In this document: piece after piece, positions 23,117 to 28,897 of the stretch
Layout of the letters: each line of letters starts with the position of its first letter
Numbering within the stretch: the first letter of the stretch is position 1
IMG/VR virus record: IMGVR_UViG_3300004448_000035
Coordinates: 1 to 29,375 of that record
Length of the DNA: 29,375 nucleotides
Source: a virus
Reading direction: 5' to 3' (one strand)
The notes under the pieces: model-generated
Seen by the model: only the letters and a program-made list of their open reading frames with translations
The model's database searches: none
What the model was told of the DNA's origin: nothing
Program-made: the position numbers and the translations under genes

Positions 23117-23218
23117 TTATCCTCTTTTATTAATGACTAGCTGAGTTAGTGTATAAGGAATCATACTTACTAATGACCACAGAGGCCAGAAGATTAAGTT
23201 TGCAACTAATATACTCAT
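23117..23218 (-). CDS. 33-residue membrane peptide
   Basis: MSILVANLIFWPLWSLVSMI then PYTLTQLVINKRG: one hydrophobic helix with a basic C-terminus. The ATG overlaps the ligase N-half stop by four bases (ATGA), and the stop is one base before the glutaredoxin ATG. Fills its space exactly; function unknown. Confidence 0.72.
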   Translation of the reverse strand: MSILVANLIFWPLWSLVSMIPYTLTQLVINKRG

Positions 23219-24168
23219 ACTCTTGCTACGATTTGGGGAATAATTTCCCCTGCTCTAATTACTTCAACATCACATCCAATCTCTAAACCGAGTTGTTCGA
23301 TAATAGCTATGTTATGTAAGGTTGCTCTACTGACTGTTGCGCCGTCTATATTGACAGGCTCTAAGATTCCTACTGGGGAAACATTTCCTGATTTACCTAC
23401 TTGCCATACTACATCCAATAGTTTTGTAACTACTCCTGCTTGTTTGACTTTGTGAGCAAATGCACCTCGAGGGTGATGTCCAGTATACCCTAGGGTTTCG
23501 AAAGCGTTATTATTAATAACACGCCATACTTGTCCGTCTTGGGGAAACTCTGTGTAATCTGAATCAATTATTGTTTTGAAGCCACATCCACCAAGAAACT
23601 TCATGTCGAACATAAAGTCATCTGAAGGATAAGGTTGGACGCCATACGCAATGAAAGTTAAATCTCTTTTCTGAAATTCGTCTGAGTCATGTAGACTTAG
23701 CGCACCCGCTGCATAGTTACGACTATTCTTAATCGTGGCAGGGGCTACTACTTCTCCAGTAACTTGTAAGATTTCTATACCCATGGCGGGTAAAAGGTTG
23801 ATAGGCACTATATGCCTAATGTTGTCGGTAATGTCAAGACCTTTCTTGCCATCGCCTCGTGTTAAGGCAAGTGATAACCTACCTTGGATGTATTGTAAAC
23901 TGACGGCAGCACCGTCTAACTTAGGGGAAACTACTACTGGTTGCTTTTTATAGTCTGGTCCAGCTTCGTCATCATATACTTTCTGTAAAGAATACATAGG
24001 ATAGTAATGAGACCAGCGAGCGCTTTTCTCGTCAACTTGCATACCAACTACTTGGTCTAAAGTACTGAGTTGATCTTCGAGTCTGTCGTATATCTCATCA
24101 GACATAATAGGCATACCATTGTAGTATGCTACTTTTGCTTTATTTATTATTTCTTCTAAATTTTTCAT
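23215..24168 (-). CDS. ligA: NAD+-dependent DNA ligase, N-terminal half (adenylation, OB fold)
   Basis: 317 residues that end just after the OB-fold, about half of a LigA (~670 residues). Domain Ia has AYYNGMPIMSDEIYDRLEDQ; the AMP-accepting lysine is in VSPKLDGAAVS, followed by RGDGKKGLDITDNIR and LQVTGEVVAP; the OB fold has DVVWQVGKSGNVSPVG, EPVNIDGATVSRATLHN and VIRAGEIIPQIVARV. Zinc finger, HhH and BRCT domains are in a separate gene at 19759-20520. The organisation matches the two-gene ligase of phage T5. The upstream promoter puts the mRNA start on this ATG, so it is probably translated without a leader. Confidence 0.92.
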   Translation of the reverse strand: MKNLEEIINKAKVAYYNGMPIMSDEIYDRLEDQLSTLDQVVGMQVDEKSARWSHYYPMYSLQKVYDDEAGPDYKKQPVVVSPKLDGAAVSLQYIQGRLSLALTRGDGKKGLDITDNIRHIVPINLLPAMGIEILQVTGEVVAPATIKNSRNYAAGALSLHDSDEFQKRDLTFIAYGVQPYPSDDFMFDMKFLGGCGFKTIIDSDYTEFPQDGQVWRVINNNAFETLGYTGHHPRGAFAHKVKQAGVVTKLLDVVWQVGKSGNVSPVGILEPVNIDGATVSRATLHNIAIIEQLGLEIGCDVEVIRAGEIIPQIVARV

Positions 24169-24174
24169 AAGTAT

Positions 24175-24203
24175 ATTATACTAAATTTATAAGGTCATGT
24201 CAA
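24175..24203 (-). promoter_or_regulatory. Consensus sigma70 promoter before ligase N-half
   Basis: TTGACA (24203-24198), 17 bases, TATAAT (24180-24175), with AAAATACTTC upstream. Six bases separate the -10 box from the ATG, so the predicted start falls at 24168, the A of the start codon. No ribosome site can fit; a leaderless mRNA is predicted. The promoter drives the long operon of small genes to 20574. Confidence 0.93.
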
Positions 24204-24211
24204 GAAGTATT

Positions 24212-24508
24212 TTATGGTAGGTATATCTCATCTAGCAGTTCTCTGAATTCGGTTTCGATAATACTTTTACTCTCTGCTAAGGAAAGGATTTCTACTAGTC
24301 CTTGGAACAGATTCCTACTGTTATCAAAATCAATAGGCATACTGATACCTTGGTTCGAAGGTTTCCACTCTTCTTCAAAGTCTAAATAATATTTACGCAT
24401 TGATAGGTATTCTATTCCTCTAAAGGTAGATACTGTTAAACGCACTTGTTCATGCTCAGTTTCTTGAACTACTTTTTCATATACATTGGGTGCAGAGAAA
24501 TCAATCAT
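24212..24508 (-). CDS. PC4-like single-strand DNA-binding / transcription cofactor
   Basis: 98 residues. RLTVSTFRGIEYLSMRKYYL then EWKPSNQGISMPIDFDNSRN and LVEIL reproduces the PC4 signature (strand, [YF]-[LV]-x-[IM]-R-x-[YWF], then P-[ST]-x-x-G-[IV]-[ST], then a helix). PC4 proteins bind single-stranded DNA as dimers and can stimulate transcription or repair; bacterial and phage members (including YdbC type) are known. The gene overlaps the SH3-like gene by eight bases and ends just before the next promoter. Confidence 0.78.
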   Translation of the reverse strand: MIDFSAPNVYEKVVQETEHEQVRLTVSTFRGIEYLSMRKYYLDFEEEWKPSNQGISMPIDFDNSRNLFQGLVEILSLAESKSIIETEFRELLDEIYLP

Positions 24509-24764
24509 TTTTGATTACTCTGTTGAGAGGTACAACACTCGTTACATTTTCAGGAACCAGTATTCTGTAGGAATCTGTGTCCCAACAAAATAACAATACT
24601 GTATGATTTCCTTCCTTTGCTCTGTTTCTTTTCTGACGAATGTATTCTGTAGAAAAGTCAGCAGTGCAAACATTATATTTTAGTTTCCTAGAGTTTTGAC
24701 TTCTGTAAGTTATTACAGCGTCCCCTGCTTCGTCCAATTTAGCTTTAAGCTCCTCTTTTTTCAT
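24501..24764 (-). CDS. SH3-like beta-barrel protein
   Basis: 87 residues from the ATG at 24764, which has GGAGG five bases before it; the TTG four codons upstream is inside that ribosome site. Order of strands AVITYRSQNSRKLKYNVCTA, then a linker IRQKRNRAKEGNH, then TVLLFCWDTDSYRILVPENV and SVVPLN resembles a family of small phage proteins annotated as SH3 beta-barrel fold. Followed directly by the PC4-like gene. Role unknown; the fold suggests nucleic-acid or protein binding. Confidence 0.65.
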   Translation of the reverse strand: MKKEELKAKLDEAGDAVITYRSQNSRKLKYNVCTADFSTEYIRQKRNRAKEGNHTVLLFCWDTDSYRILVPENVTSVVPLNRVIKND

Positions 24765-24780
24765 TGATTCCTCCAATTTA

Positions 24781-24809
24781 ATCTAACAAAAATTCTTTTG
24801 TATTGTCAA
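24781..24809 (-). promoter_or_regulatory. Possible sigma70 promoter with weak -10
   Basis: TTGACA (24809-24804), 17 bases, TTAGAT (24786-24781). The -10 box matches only three of six and the A-rich upstream element of the other promoters is missing. It lies between a terminator and the SH3-like gene, where a promoter is needed. Start would be near 24774, leaving about ten bases before the ATG with GGAGG in place. Confidence 0.5.
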
Positions 24810-24835
24810 ATGTTGAGGTCTCAGATAAAGAATGC

Positions 24836-24865
24836 AAAAAACCAAGACATTTTGCAATGTCTTGG
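24836..24865 (-). terminator. Rho-independent terminator
   Basis: On the minus strand CCAAGACATT-GCAA-AATGTCTTGG then TTTTTT: a perfect ten-pair stem with a four-base loop and six U. It is 15 bases after the HTH gene and closes its one-gene unit. Confidence 0.95.
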
Positions 24866-24879
24866 CTAAATTTTATTTA

Positions 24880-25332
24880 CTAACTGTTTAGTGCTTCTAC
24901 AACTGTTTTGAAATAGACTGCGGCTTTACCTGTAAGTTTGCTGATAATAGCGTGATCTACTGTTTGTCCTGCGTCTTGTAAAGCTGTTGTAAGGCTTTCT
25001 TGAGCATCAGCTACTGATACTCGTCCACCACCTGTTGATCCGCCACTTGTGCTTCTCGCTGCTGGTGTTTTGCGTACGTATACGCCTGCTTTAGTAAGTA
25101 TCATTCGAACGCCATTAGGTGACTCACCTAACTCGTCTGCAATATCTTTTACTACTTCCATTGATGTTTCAGGTGTAGGTTCTTGTTCCTGATACATTTC
25201 AACTGCCTGTGCTTTTGTCTCGTCTGTCCAAGCCATTCTTTTTCTCCTATGTGGTTTGTGGACCCATTCGCCATGTGCTATCGGCATCCAACCAGTTCTT
25301 TCTAGTTGTGCCAAATAGAATCTGTCGCTCAT
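24880..25332 (-). CDS. HTH DNA-binding protein, paralogue of the tandem HTH protein
   Basis: 150 residues from the ATG at 25332, or 118 from an internal ATG at 25236 that has a better ribosome site (AGGAGAAAAAGA). MAWTDETKAQAVEMYQEQ followed by VVKDIADELGESPNGVRMIL and TKAGVYVRKTPAARS is one HTH unit that matches repeat 1 (WTDE) and repeat 4 (VEAIADEIGKTVRGVKTMLTRR) of the protein at 19039-19755. Then comes a GGSTGGG linker and a helical C-terminal domain ending FKTVVEALNS. The N-terminal 32 residues are basic (HKPHRRKR). The gene has its own strong promoter and terminator, so it is probably an abundant or early product; regulator is the likely role. Confidence 0.78.
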   Translation of the reverse strand: MSDRFYLAQLERTGWMPIAHGEWVHKPHRRKRMAWTDETKAQAVEMYQEQEPTPETSMEVVKDIADELGESPNGVRMILTKAGVYVRKTPAARSTSGGSTGGGRVSVADAQESLTTALQDAGQTVDHAIISKLTGKAAVYFKTVVEALNS

Positions 25333-25358
25333 GTATGTCCTGTTTTAAATATAACTAT

Positions 25359-25387
25359 ATTATATCGAATTTGAAACCAACTGTCAA
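25359..25387 (-). promoter_or_regulatory. Consensus sigma70 promoter before the HTH gene
   Basis: TTGACA (25387-25382), 17 bases, TATAAT (25364-25359), preceded by AAAAATACTTC. Predicted start near 25352 gives a 20-base leader with AGGA before the ATG at 25332. Confidence 0.93.
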
Positions 25388-25417
25388 GAAGTATTTTTCG
25401 TTATCTATCGGCAAATG

Positions 25418-25618
25418 CTATCTTGAAAAATGCTTTTGTATGGTTTCTATCTTTTCTTCTGCATTTGCAATTTTCTCTACTTCGGTTTCGATAGCTTCAA
25501 CTATACCTGCATGCTCTCCGATACCTGCTGAATTTTTAATGTACACTTGCACATTTGCTTTTGCAACTTCTACTTCTCCCTGTAATCTAGCGATCAAGGC
25601 TTTCAGTAAGTAACTCAT
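25418..25618 (-). CDS. Conserved small helical phage protein
   Basis: 66 residues. MSYLLKALIARLQGEVEVAK, then YIKNSAGIGEHAGIVEAIE and a helix to the end. The order LLK-x-x-IARLQ ... Y-x-x-N-[SP]-x-GIG[ED]H ... V-[AE]-x-IE is a pattern I recall from small uncharacterised proteins of marine phages. Two amphipathic helices around a G-x-G-x-H turn; no known function. ATGA overlap with the membrane peptide gene before it; last gene of its unit. Confidence 0.7.
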   Translation of the reverse strand: MSYLLKALIARLQGEVEVAKANVQVYIKNSAGIGEHAGIVEAIETEVEKIANAEEKIETIQKHFSR

Positions 25619-25746
25619 AGTACTCCTCGGTTCTTTAATTCGTTAATAATAAACTCTACAGTTACATACCCTAATCCACCCCATATTGCTAGGTTGATTA
25701 AGATGTGCGCTATAGTAGTCGGTAGTGTGAATATAAATTCAATCAT
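25615..25746 (-). CDS. 43-residue membrane peptide next to iscU
   Basis: MIEFIFTLPTTIAHILINLA then IWGGLGYVTVEFIINELKNR GVL: one hydrophobic helix of about 25 residues and a charged end. It overlaps the iscU stop and the following start by four bases each (ATGA at both ends), and has no room to be anything else. Function unknown. Confidence 0.72.
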   Translation of the reverse strand: MIEFIFTLPTTIAHILINLAIWGGLGYVTVEFIINELKNRGVL

Positions 25747-26144
25747 TTTGTTTTGCTCTCCCAATCTTCGATTGCTGATTTAATACTTCCTTCTGCTAAT
25801 ACAGAGCAATGTAATTTTATTGGCGGCAGATTAAGTGCTGCTGCTATGTCTCTGTCTTTAATTAGCTTAGCTTCTTCTATTGTTTTCCCTGTTAGCATAT
25901 CTACAAATAAAGATGAGGAGGCTATCGCACTACCACATCCATACGTTTTGAACTTGACACTCTTAATCGTGTCAGACAAGGGGTCTATCCTTAGTTGAAG
26001 TTTCATTACATCACCACACGCAGGTGCACCTGTCATGCCTGTTGCTACATCTGGGTCTTTAGGATTAAATCTCCCTACTGAATATTCTGCTGGGTTATTT
26101 AAAACTCCTTCAAATCTATCAATTACTTCTTTACTGTATGCCAT
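25743..26144 (-). CDS. iscU: Iron-sulfur cluster scaffold protein IscU
   Basis: 133 residues, full length and very like bacterial IscU. Cluster ligands C43 (GAPACGD), C70 (TYGCGSAIASSS) and C113 (KLHCSVLAE), with the assisting D45 and H112, are all present, as is the LPPIK segment (106-110) that the HscA chaperone recognises in E. coli. It builds [2Fe-2S] clusters on itself and passes them on. No IscS, IscA, HscA or ferredoxin gene is in the window, so it would have to use the host machinery. Overlaps its neighbours by one base (TAATG) and four bases (ATGA). Confidence 0.96.
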   Translation of the reverse strand: MAYSKEVIDRFEGVLNNPAEYSVGRFNPKDPDVATGMTGAPACGDVMKLQLRIDPLSDTIKSVKFKTYGCGSAIASSSLFVDMLTGKTIEEAKLIKDRDIAAALNLPPIKLHCSVLAEGSIKSAIEDWESKTK

Positions 26145-26404
26145 TATTTTATTTTCTCTGCTCCTCTTATAAATCCTAATGTAAATTCTTCTAGTCTATT
26201 AGGTATTAATAAAGGTATTACCATGAATGGTAAAAATATTGTGAATATTACTGTTACTACTATTGTTGATAGGATAGGTCTTGTTACAAGTATGTTATTT
26301 CTATCTACTAAAGTGATTATTTTGTATGAGGGACGCCATATTTTCCACATGGCTAAGCCTACGCCTACTATCCAAAATGCTAATATGATTTCTACAATGC
26401 TCAA
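26144..26404 (-). CDS. Two-pass membrane protein upstream of iscU
   Basis: 86 residues with a TTG start: TTG overlaps the previous TGA by four bases and AGGAG is eight bases upstream. Membrane helices at about 3-20 (IVEIILAFWIVGVGLAMW) and 44-68 (ILSTIVVTVIFTIFLPFMVI). A basic loop with one RPSY lies between them and a helical end (EFTLGFIRGAEKIK) follows. Not recognised. Joined to iscU by a TAATG overlap. Confidence 0.72.
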   Translation of the reverse strand: MSIVEIILAFWIVGVGLAMWKIWRPSYKIITLVDRNNILVTRPILSTIVVTVIFTIFLPFMVIPLLIPNRLEEFTLGFIRGAEKIK

Positions 26405-27063
26405 AGATATTCTCCTAAGTGTCTTAAACTTCCTAAGTCATATGCTAGACGGAAAGAGTTCTTTCCTGCGTTTCTAACTAACCCAAAGTAGGGCGATTCA
26501 CACTCTGCCATTTCTATTTCAATAATATGGTAGCCTTTACTTCCATACTTTTCTTCGTAATTTGTTGCATGAGTTGTACACTCCTTCTGAATAATTGCTG
26601 GGCAATTACCCTTTACAGACCATACTCTTTCTCCTGTTTTAAACTCCTCAGATATACACTGGTCTGGAAGTAGTGCATTCCTAATCCCTTGATAGTCAGT
26701 ATCTGGTAGTTTTTGTGGTATACCCATTCTTTCTATTACTGCCTTAATAAAAGCTGGGGAACGATATAGCTGTTTAGCAATGTCAGATACGTTATCGCCA
26801 TCTAAGTAATACTTTACTATTGACTTCTTCTCTGCTTCTGTTACGCCCTTACCTTTATTTTGTGCTTTTCGTATTGCTCGAAACTCTATTGTTTCTTTAT
26901 GGTCTGCAATAATTTTACTTAAGCGTGTTGTGTTGTATGCTATATGTAGTATTCCACACGCTTCTTTTTTAGTAATAGGTTTTTCTGCCGCTAGTAACTC
27001 TATTACTTTGTTAATGTTTGCTTCTGATAGTTGTTCTTCTTTCTTCTTTCTTATGCCTGCCAT
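26401..27063 (-). CDS. Double-HTH DNA-binding protein
   Basis: 220 residues. A basic head (MAGIRKKKEE) is followed by two helix-turn-helix units: ITKKEACGILHIAYNTTRLS at about 30-50 and NVSDIAKQLYRSPAFIKAVI at about 92-112. The C-terminal ~90 residues look beta-rich (GERVWSVKGNCPAIIQKE, KGYHIIEIEMAECESPYFGL) and may be a small barrel. This architecture suggests a sequence-specific DNA-binding regulator; I do not recognise the exact family. It overlaps the DUF3310 gene by 13 bases and the membrane gene by four. Confidence 0.68.
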   Translation of the reverse strand: MAGIRKKKEEQLSEANINKVIELLAAEKPITKKEACGILHIAYNTTRLSKIIADHKETIEFRAIRKAQNKGKGVTEAEKKSIVKYYLDGDNVSDIAKQLYRSPAFIKAVIERMGIPQKLPDTDYQGIRNALLPDQCISEEFKTGERVWSVKGNCPAIIQKECTTHATNYEEKYGSKGYHIIEIEMAECESPYFGLVRNAGKNSFRLAYDLGSLRHLGEYL

Positions 27064-27365
27064 TTTCTACTTCCTTGTGCTTCGTCATCAATGAAAGCTC
27101 TTTCTCTTTCTTCTTGTATACTTCCTAAAAGTATGATTGCATAATGAAGAACTTTATATAAGTCTTTGTCGTTTCTACCATCTTTCTTTCCGAATCGTTG
27201 TGCATATTTGATTATGTTGCCTATACAAAAGCCTTCGCCTTGGTCTGCATCAAATATGAATTCTGTAGATTGTATTTTACCCATACTATAGTGCTGGTCA
27301 TAAGTAGCATCTATATAATTTTGTAGATGAGCTATTATCACATCTTCATTAAATTTATAATTCAT
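27051..27365 (-). CDS. DUF3310-like protein
   Basis: 104 residues. The stretch GFCIGNIIKYAQRFGKKDG followed by NDKDLYKVLHYAIILL is the signature of DUF3310 (GN-x-[IV]-KY-x-x-R ... K-D-L-x-K-x-x-x-Y), a helical family common in phages and sometimes labelled nucleotide-kinase-like without proof. Overlaps the preceding gene by four bases. Its role in nucleotide metabolism is an annotation habit, not something the sequence proves. Confidence 0.75.
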   Translation of the reverse strand: MNYKFNEDVIIAHLQNYIDATYDQHYSMGKIQSTEFIFDADQGEGFCIGNIIKYAQRFGKKDGRNDKDLYKVLHYAIILLGSIQEERERAFIDDEAQGSRKWQA

Positions 27366-27958
27366 GTTCTAGTTATCCTCTTTTCGTAATCAGCATAATC
27401 TTCGTTCCACCAATGCGGCTTGTCTCTGTATTTCCAGCTAGCGAAGGTTGCCTTGTCTAAATGGTAATAATCACGATAGCTTTGTATCGGATTATCGTAA
27501 TCTCTAAGATCTTCTGGCATAGCCAAACCGAACTTAGTAAAACCTACTCTCTCTAAATGTATTGGGTCTGGTAGTTTGTTTACTACTTGTTCTATAGATT
27601 TATGGAACTTGCCATAACGATAGTGGTACTCATCATTTAATGCGTTAGCATAACAATGAACCCACTCATGGTTGTCCAATGACTCTCTTGCCCAGATAGT
27701 GCAAGGATGATTATACATCATTGGGAGGTAGGGGTAGGGACGTTCCTCAAGTGGTAAATGCTTAATTTCGGCTTTAACCTTGTTGAGAACTTCACGCTCG
27801 TCTGCATCCAATGCACGAGGAACATACCCTAGATATTCGTCTATCCAAATTGTTGTGCAAAGAATCTGGGCAGCTTCGAGTGGCATCTTAACAATATGCT
27901 TGTCAACATGATACTCTGCTGCCTTATCGAGATCCTCGTCTAAGTAAAATAGATTCAT
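27362..27958 (-). CDS. Pyr_excise-like phage protein
   Basis: 198 residues. MNLFYLDEDLDKAAEYHVDK HIVKM, then a middle YNHPCTIWARESLDNHEWVH and DEYHYRYGKFHKSI, then PDPIHLERVGFTKF. This order matches a phage family often grouped with Pyr_excise (pyrimidine-dimer DNA glycosylase) domains, where the conserved histidines and NHPC-x-IW box recur. No experimental activity is known to me for this branch. It follows the zinc peptide with four bases between them and a GGAAG ribosome site overlapping that gene's end. Confidence 0.65.
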   Translation of the reverse strand: MNLFYLDEDLDKAAEYHVDKHIVKMPLEAAQILCTTIWIDEYLGYVPRALDADEREVLNKVKAEIKHLPLEERPYPYLPMMYNHPCTIWARESLDNHEWVHCYANALNDEYHYRYGKFHKSIEQVVNKLPDPIHLERVGFTKFGLAMPEDLRDYDNPIQSYRDYYHLDKATFASWKYRDKPHWWNEDYADYEKRITRT

Positions 27959-27962
27959 CTAC

Positions 27963-28076
27963 TTACTTCCAGCACTTATATACGCCACAAAGATTATCTG
28001 CATTGTCTGTGTTTCCACACATTTTACAGGGTTTCTTGATTGGCTTGATTTTTTTAATGTCTTTAAACTTTTTCAT
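27963..28076 (-). CDS. 37-residue zinc-ribbon peptide
   Basis: MKKFKDIKKIKPIKKPCKMC then GNTDNADNLCGVYKCWK. A lysine-rich head is followed by four cysteines (CKMC ... C-x4-C), enough for one zinc. It is the first gene of its unit: a promoter ends seven bases before the ATG, so the mRNA would start one base before it. Likely nucleic-acid or protein binding from the charge and zinc site; unproven. Confidence 0.75.
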   Translation of the reverse strand: MKKFKDIKKIKPIKKPCKMCGNTDNADNLCGVYKCWK

Positions 28077-28083
28077 AACTTAT

Positions 28084-28112
28084 ATTATACTAAAGTTAGA
28101 GGAATAAGTCAA
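28084..28112 (-). promoter_or_regulatory. Near-consensus sigma70 promoter before the accessory operon
   Basis: TTGACT (28112-28107; five of six), 17 bases, TATAAT (28089-28084), with AAAATAGTTC upstream. Predicted start at 28077, one base before the ATG of the zinc peptide. Drives genes down to 25418. Confidence 0.9.
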
Positions 28113-28115
28113 GAA

Positions 28116-28496
28116 CTATTTTCCGTTTCCATTAATCTTATCTTTAGCTGTACCTGCGTATAGTCCGAACCATGCCGCACCTGCTCCTACAACTATCGAA
28201 ATAAGACCTGACTGCTCTAATGTCGGTACTTCTAAGTCCATAAACCAGAAAGTACAATAGTATAATAAATACATATACACTGACAAGAACATTCTAGGGA
28301 AAATACGCCACGAGTCTACCATACTTGATAGCCATATCCATCTTTGCCATGGATTATCTGGCTCTTTGTCATTCTCTAGTTCCATAATCTTAGCTTTTAA
28401 TTCACCGATTTCTGATACCATTGACATAAACTTATTAAGGTCTATCTCAACTTCATTTCGGCTCATATCACCTTGGAATTGGTCTTGATTTGCCAT
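28116..28496 (-). CDS. Membrane protein, holin-like candidate
   Basis: 126 residues. An acidic coiled-coil head (about 15-48) is followed by a W-rich segment and two membrane helices, about 64-87 (RIFPRMFLSVYMYLLYYCTF) and 96-116 (GLISIVVGAGAAWFGLYAG). The RIFPR ... VVGAGAAWFGLY pattern is one I recall from many marine phages, unannotated or labelled holin. Adjacent to a second small membrane protein and a spanin-like lipoprotein, so a lysis role is the best guess. No lysin gene is visible in the window. Confidence 0.65.
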   Translation of the reverse strand: MANQDQFQGDMSRNEVEIDLNKFMSMVSEIGELKAKIMELENDKEPDNPWQRWIWLSSMVDSWRIFPRMFLSVYMYLLYYCTFWFMDLEVPTLEQSGLISIVVGAGAAWFGLYAGTAKDKINGNGK

Positions 28497-28685
28497 TTAG
28501 CTCTCCTTCGCGTCCTGCTTGGCTTTACCTACATTGATTGCAAACCAATCAAGAACTTTATATAGTTTCCCGACTAACTTGTCATCTTTAGGTGTATCCG
28601 TACACGCTGCTATGATTGAAGCAAACATGACTAACCATGGTATAACTTGAATCCATCCTATAATCCACTGTAAGAATTCTAACAT
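28497..28685 (-). CDS. Small membrane protein of the possible lysis group
   Basis: 62 residues: one hydrophobic segment at about 5-27 (LQWIIGWIQVIPWLVMFASI), then ACTDTPKDDKLVGKLYKVLD WFAINVGKAK. The PTPKDD-like turn and KLYKVLD end recur in small phage membrane proteins. AGGAG precedes the ATG, and its stop abuts the start of the holin-like gene. Possible holin or antiholin. Confidence 0.65.
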   Translation of the reverse strand: MLEFLQWIIGWIQVIPWLVMFASIIAACTDTPKDDKLVGKLYKVLDWFAINVGKAKQDAKES

Positions 28686-28717
28686 TCTTATCTCCTAACC
28701 CTCTTACGAGGCTACCC

Positions 28718-28897
28718 CTATTTATTAGAGATTTTCTTTTTTAACTCTCGAATTTCTTCTTCGAGTTCAATACACCATTCTTCAAGGTCTTCGAATCTGC
28801 CTTGAACAACAGGGTTCTTATCAAAGAATTTAGAAGCTTTCATCATTATCCTATATTCTTTGACAAGAGTTAACCAGTTGCGAAACTTATCTAACAT
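28718..28897 (-). CDS. 59-residue coiled-coil protein
   Basis: MLDKFRNWLTLVKEYRIMMK then a heptad-like end (FEDLEEWCIELEEEIRELKK KISNK). The ATG overlaps the lipoprotein stop by one base (TAATG). Almost wholly helical with an acidic-then-basic C-terminal coiled coil. No signal or membrane segment. Not recognised; position suggests a link to the lysis group. Confidence 0.7.
   Translation of the reverse strand: MLDKFRNWLTLVKEYRIMMKASKFFDKNPVVQGRFEDLEEWCIELEEEIRELKKKISNK

Noticed and set aside
28700-28714. Small hairpin CCTC-GTAA-GAGG before a membrane protein gene
   Set aside because: Only four pairs and no U-run; it probably has no role as a terminator.
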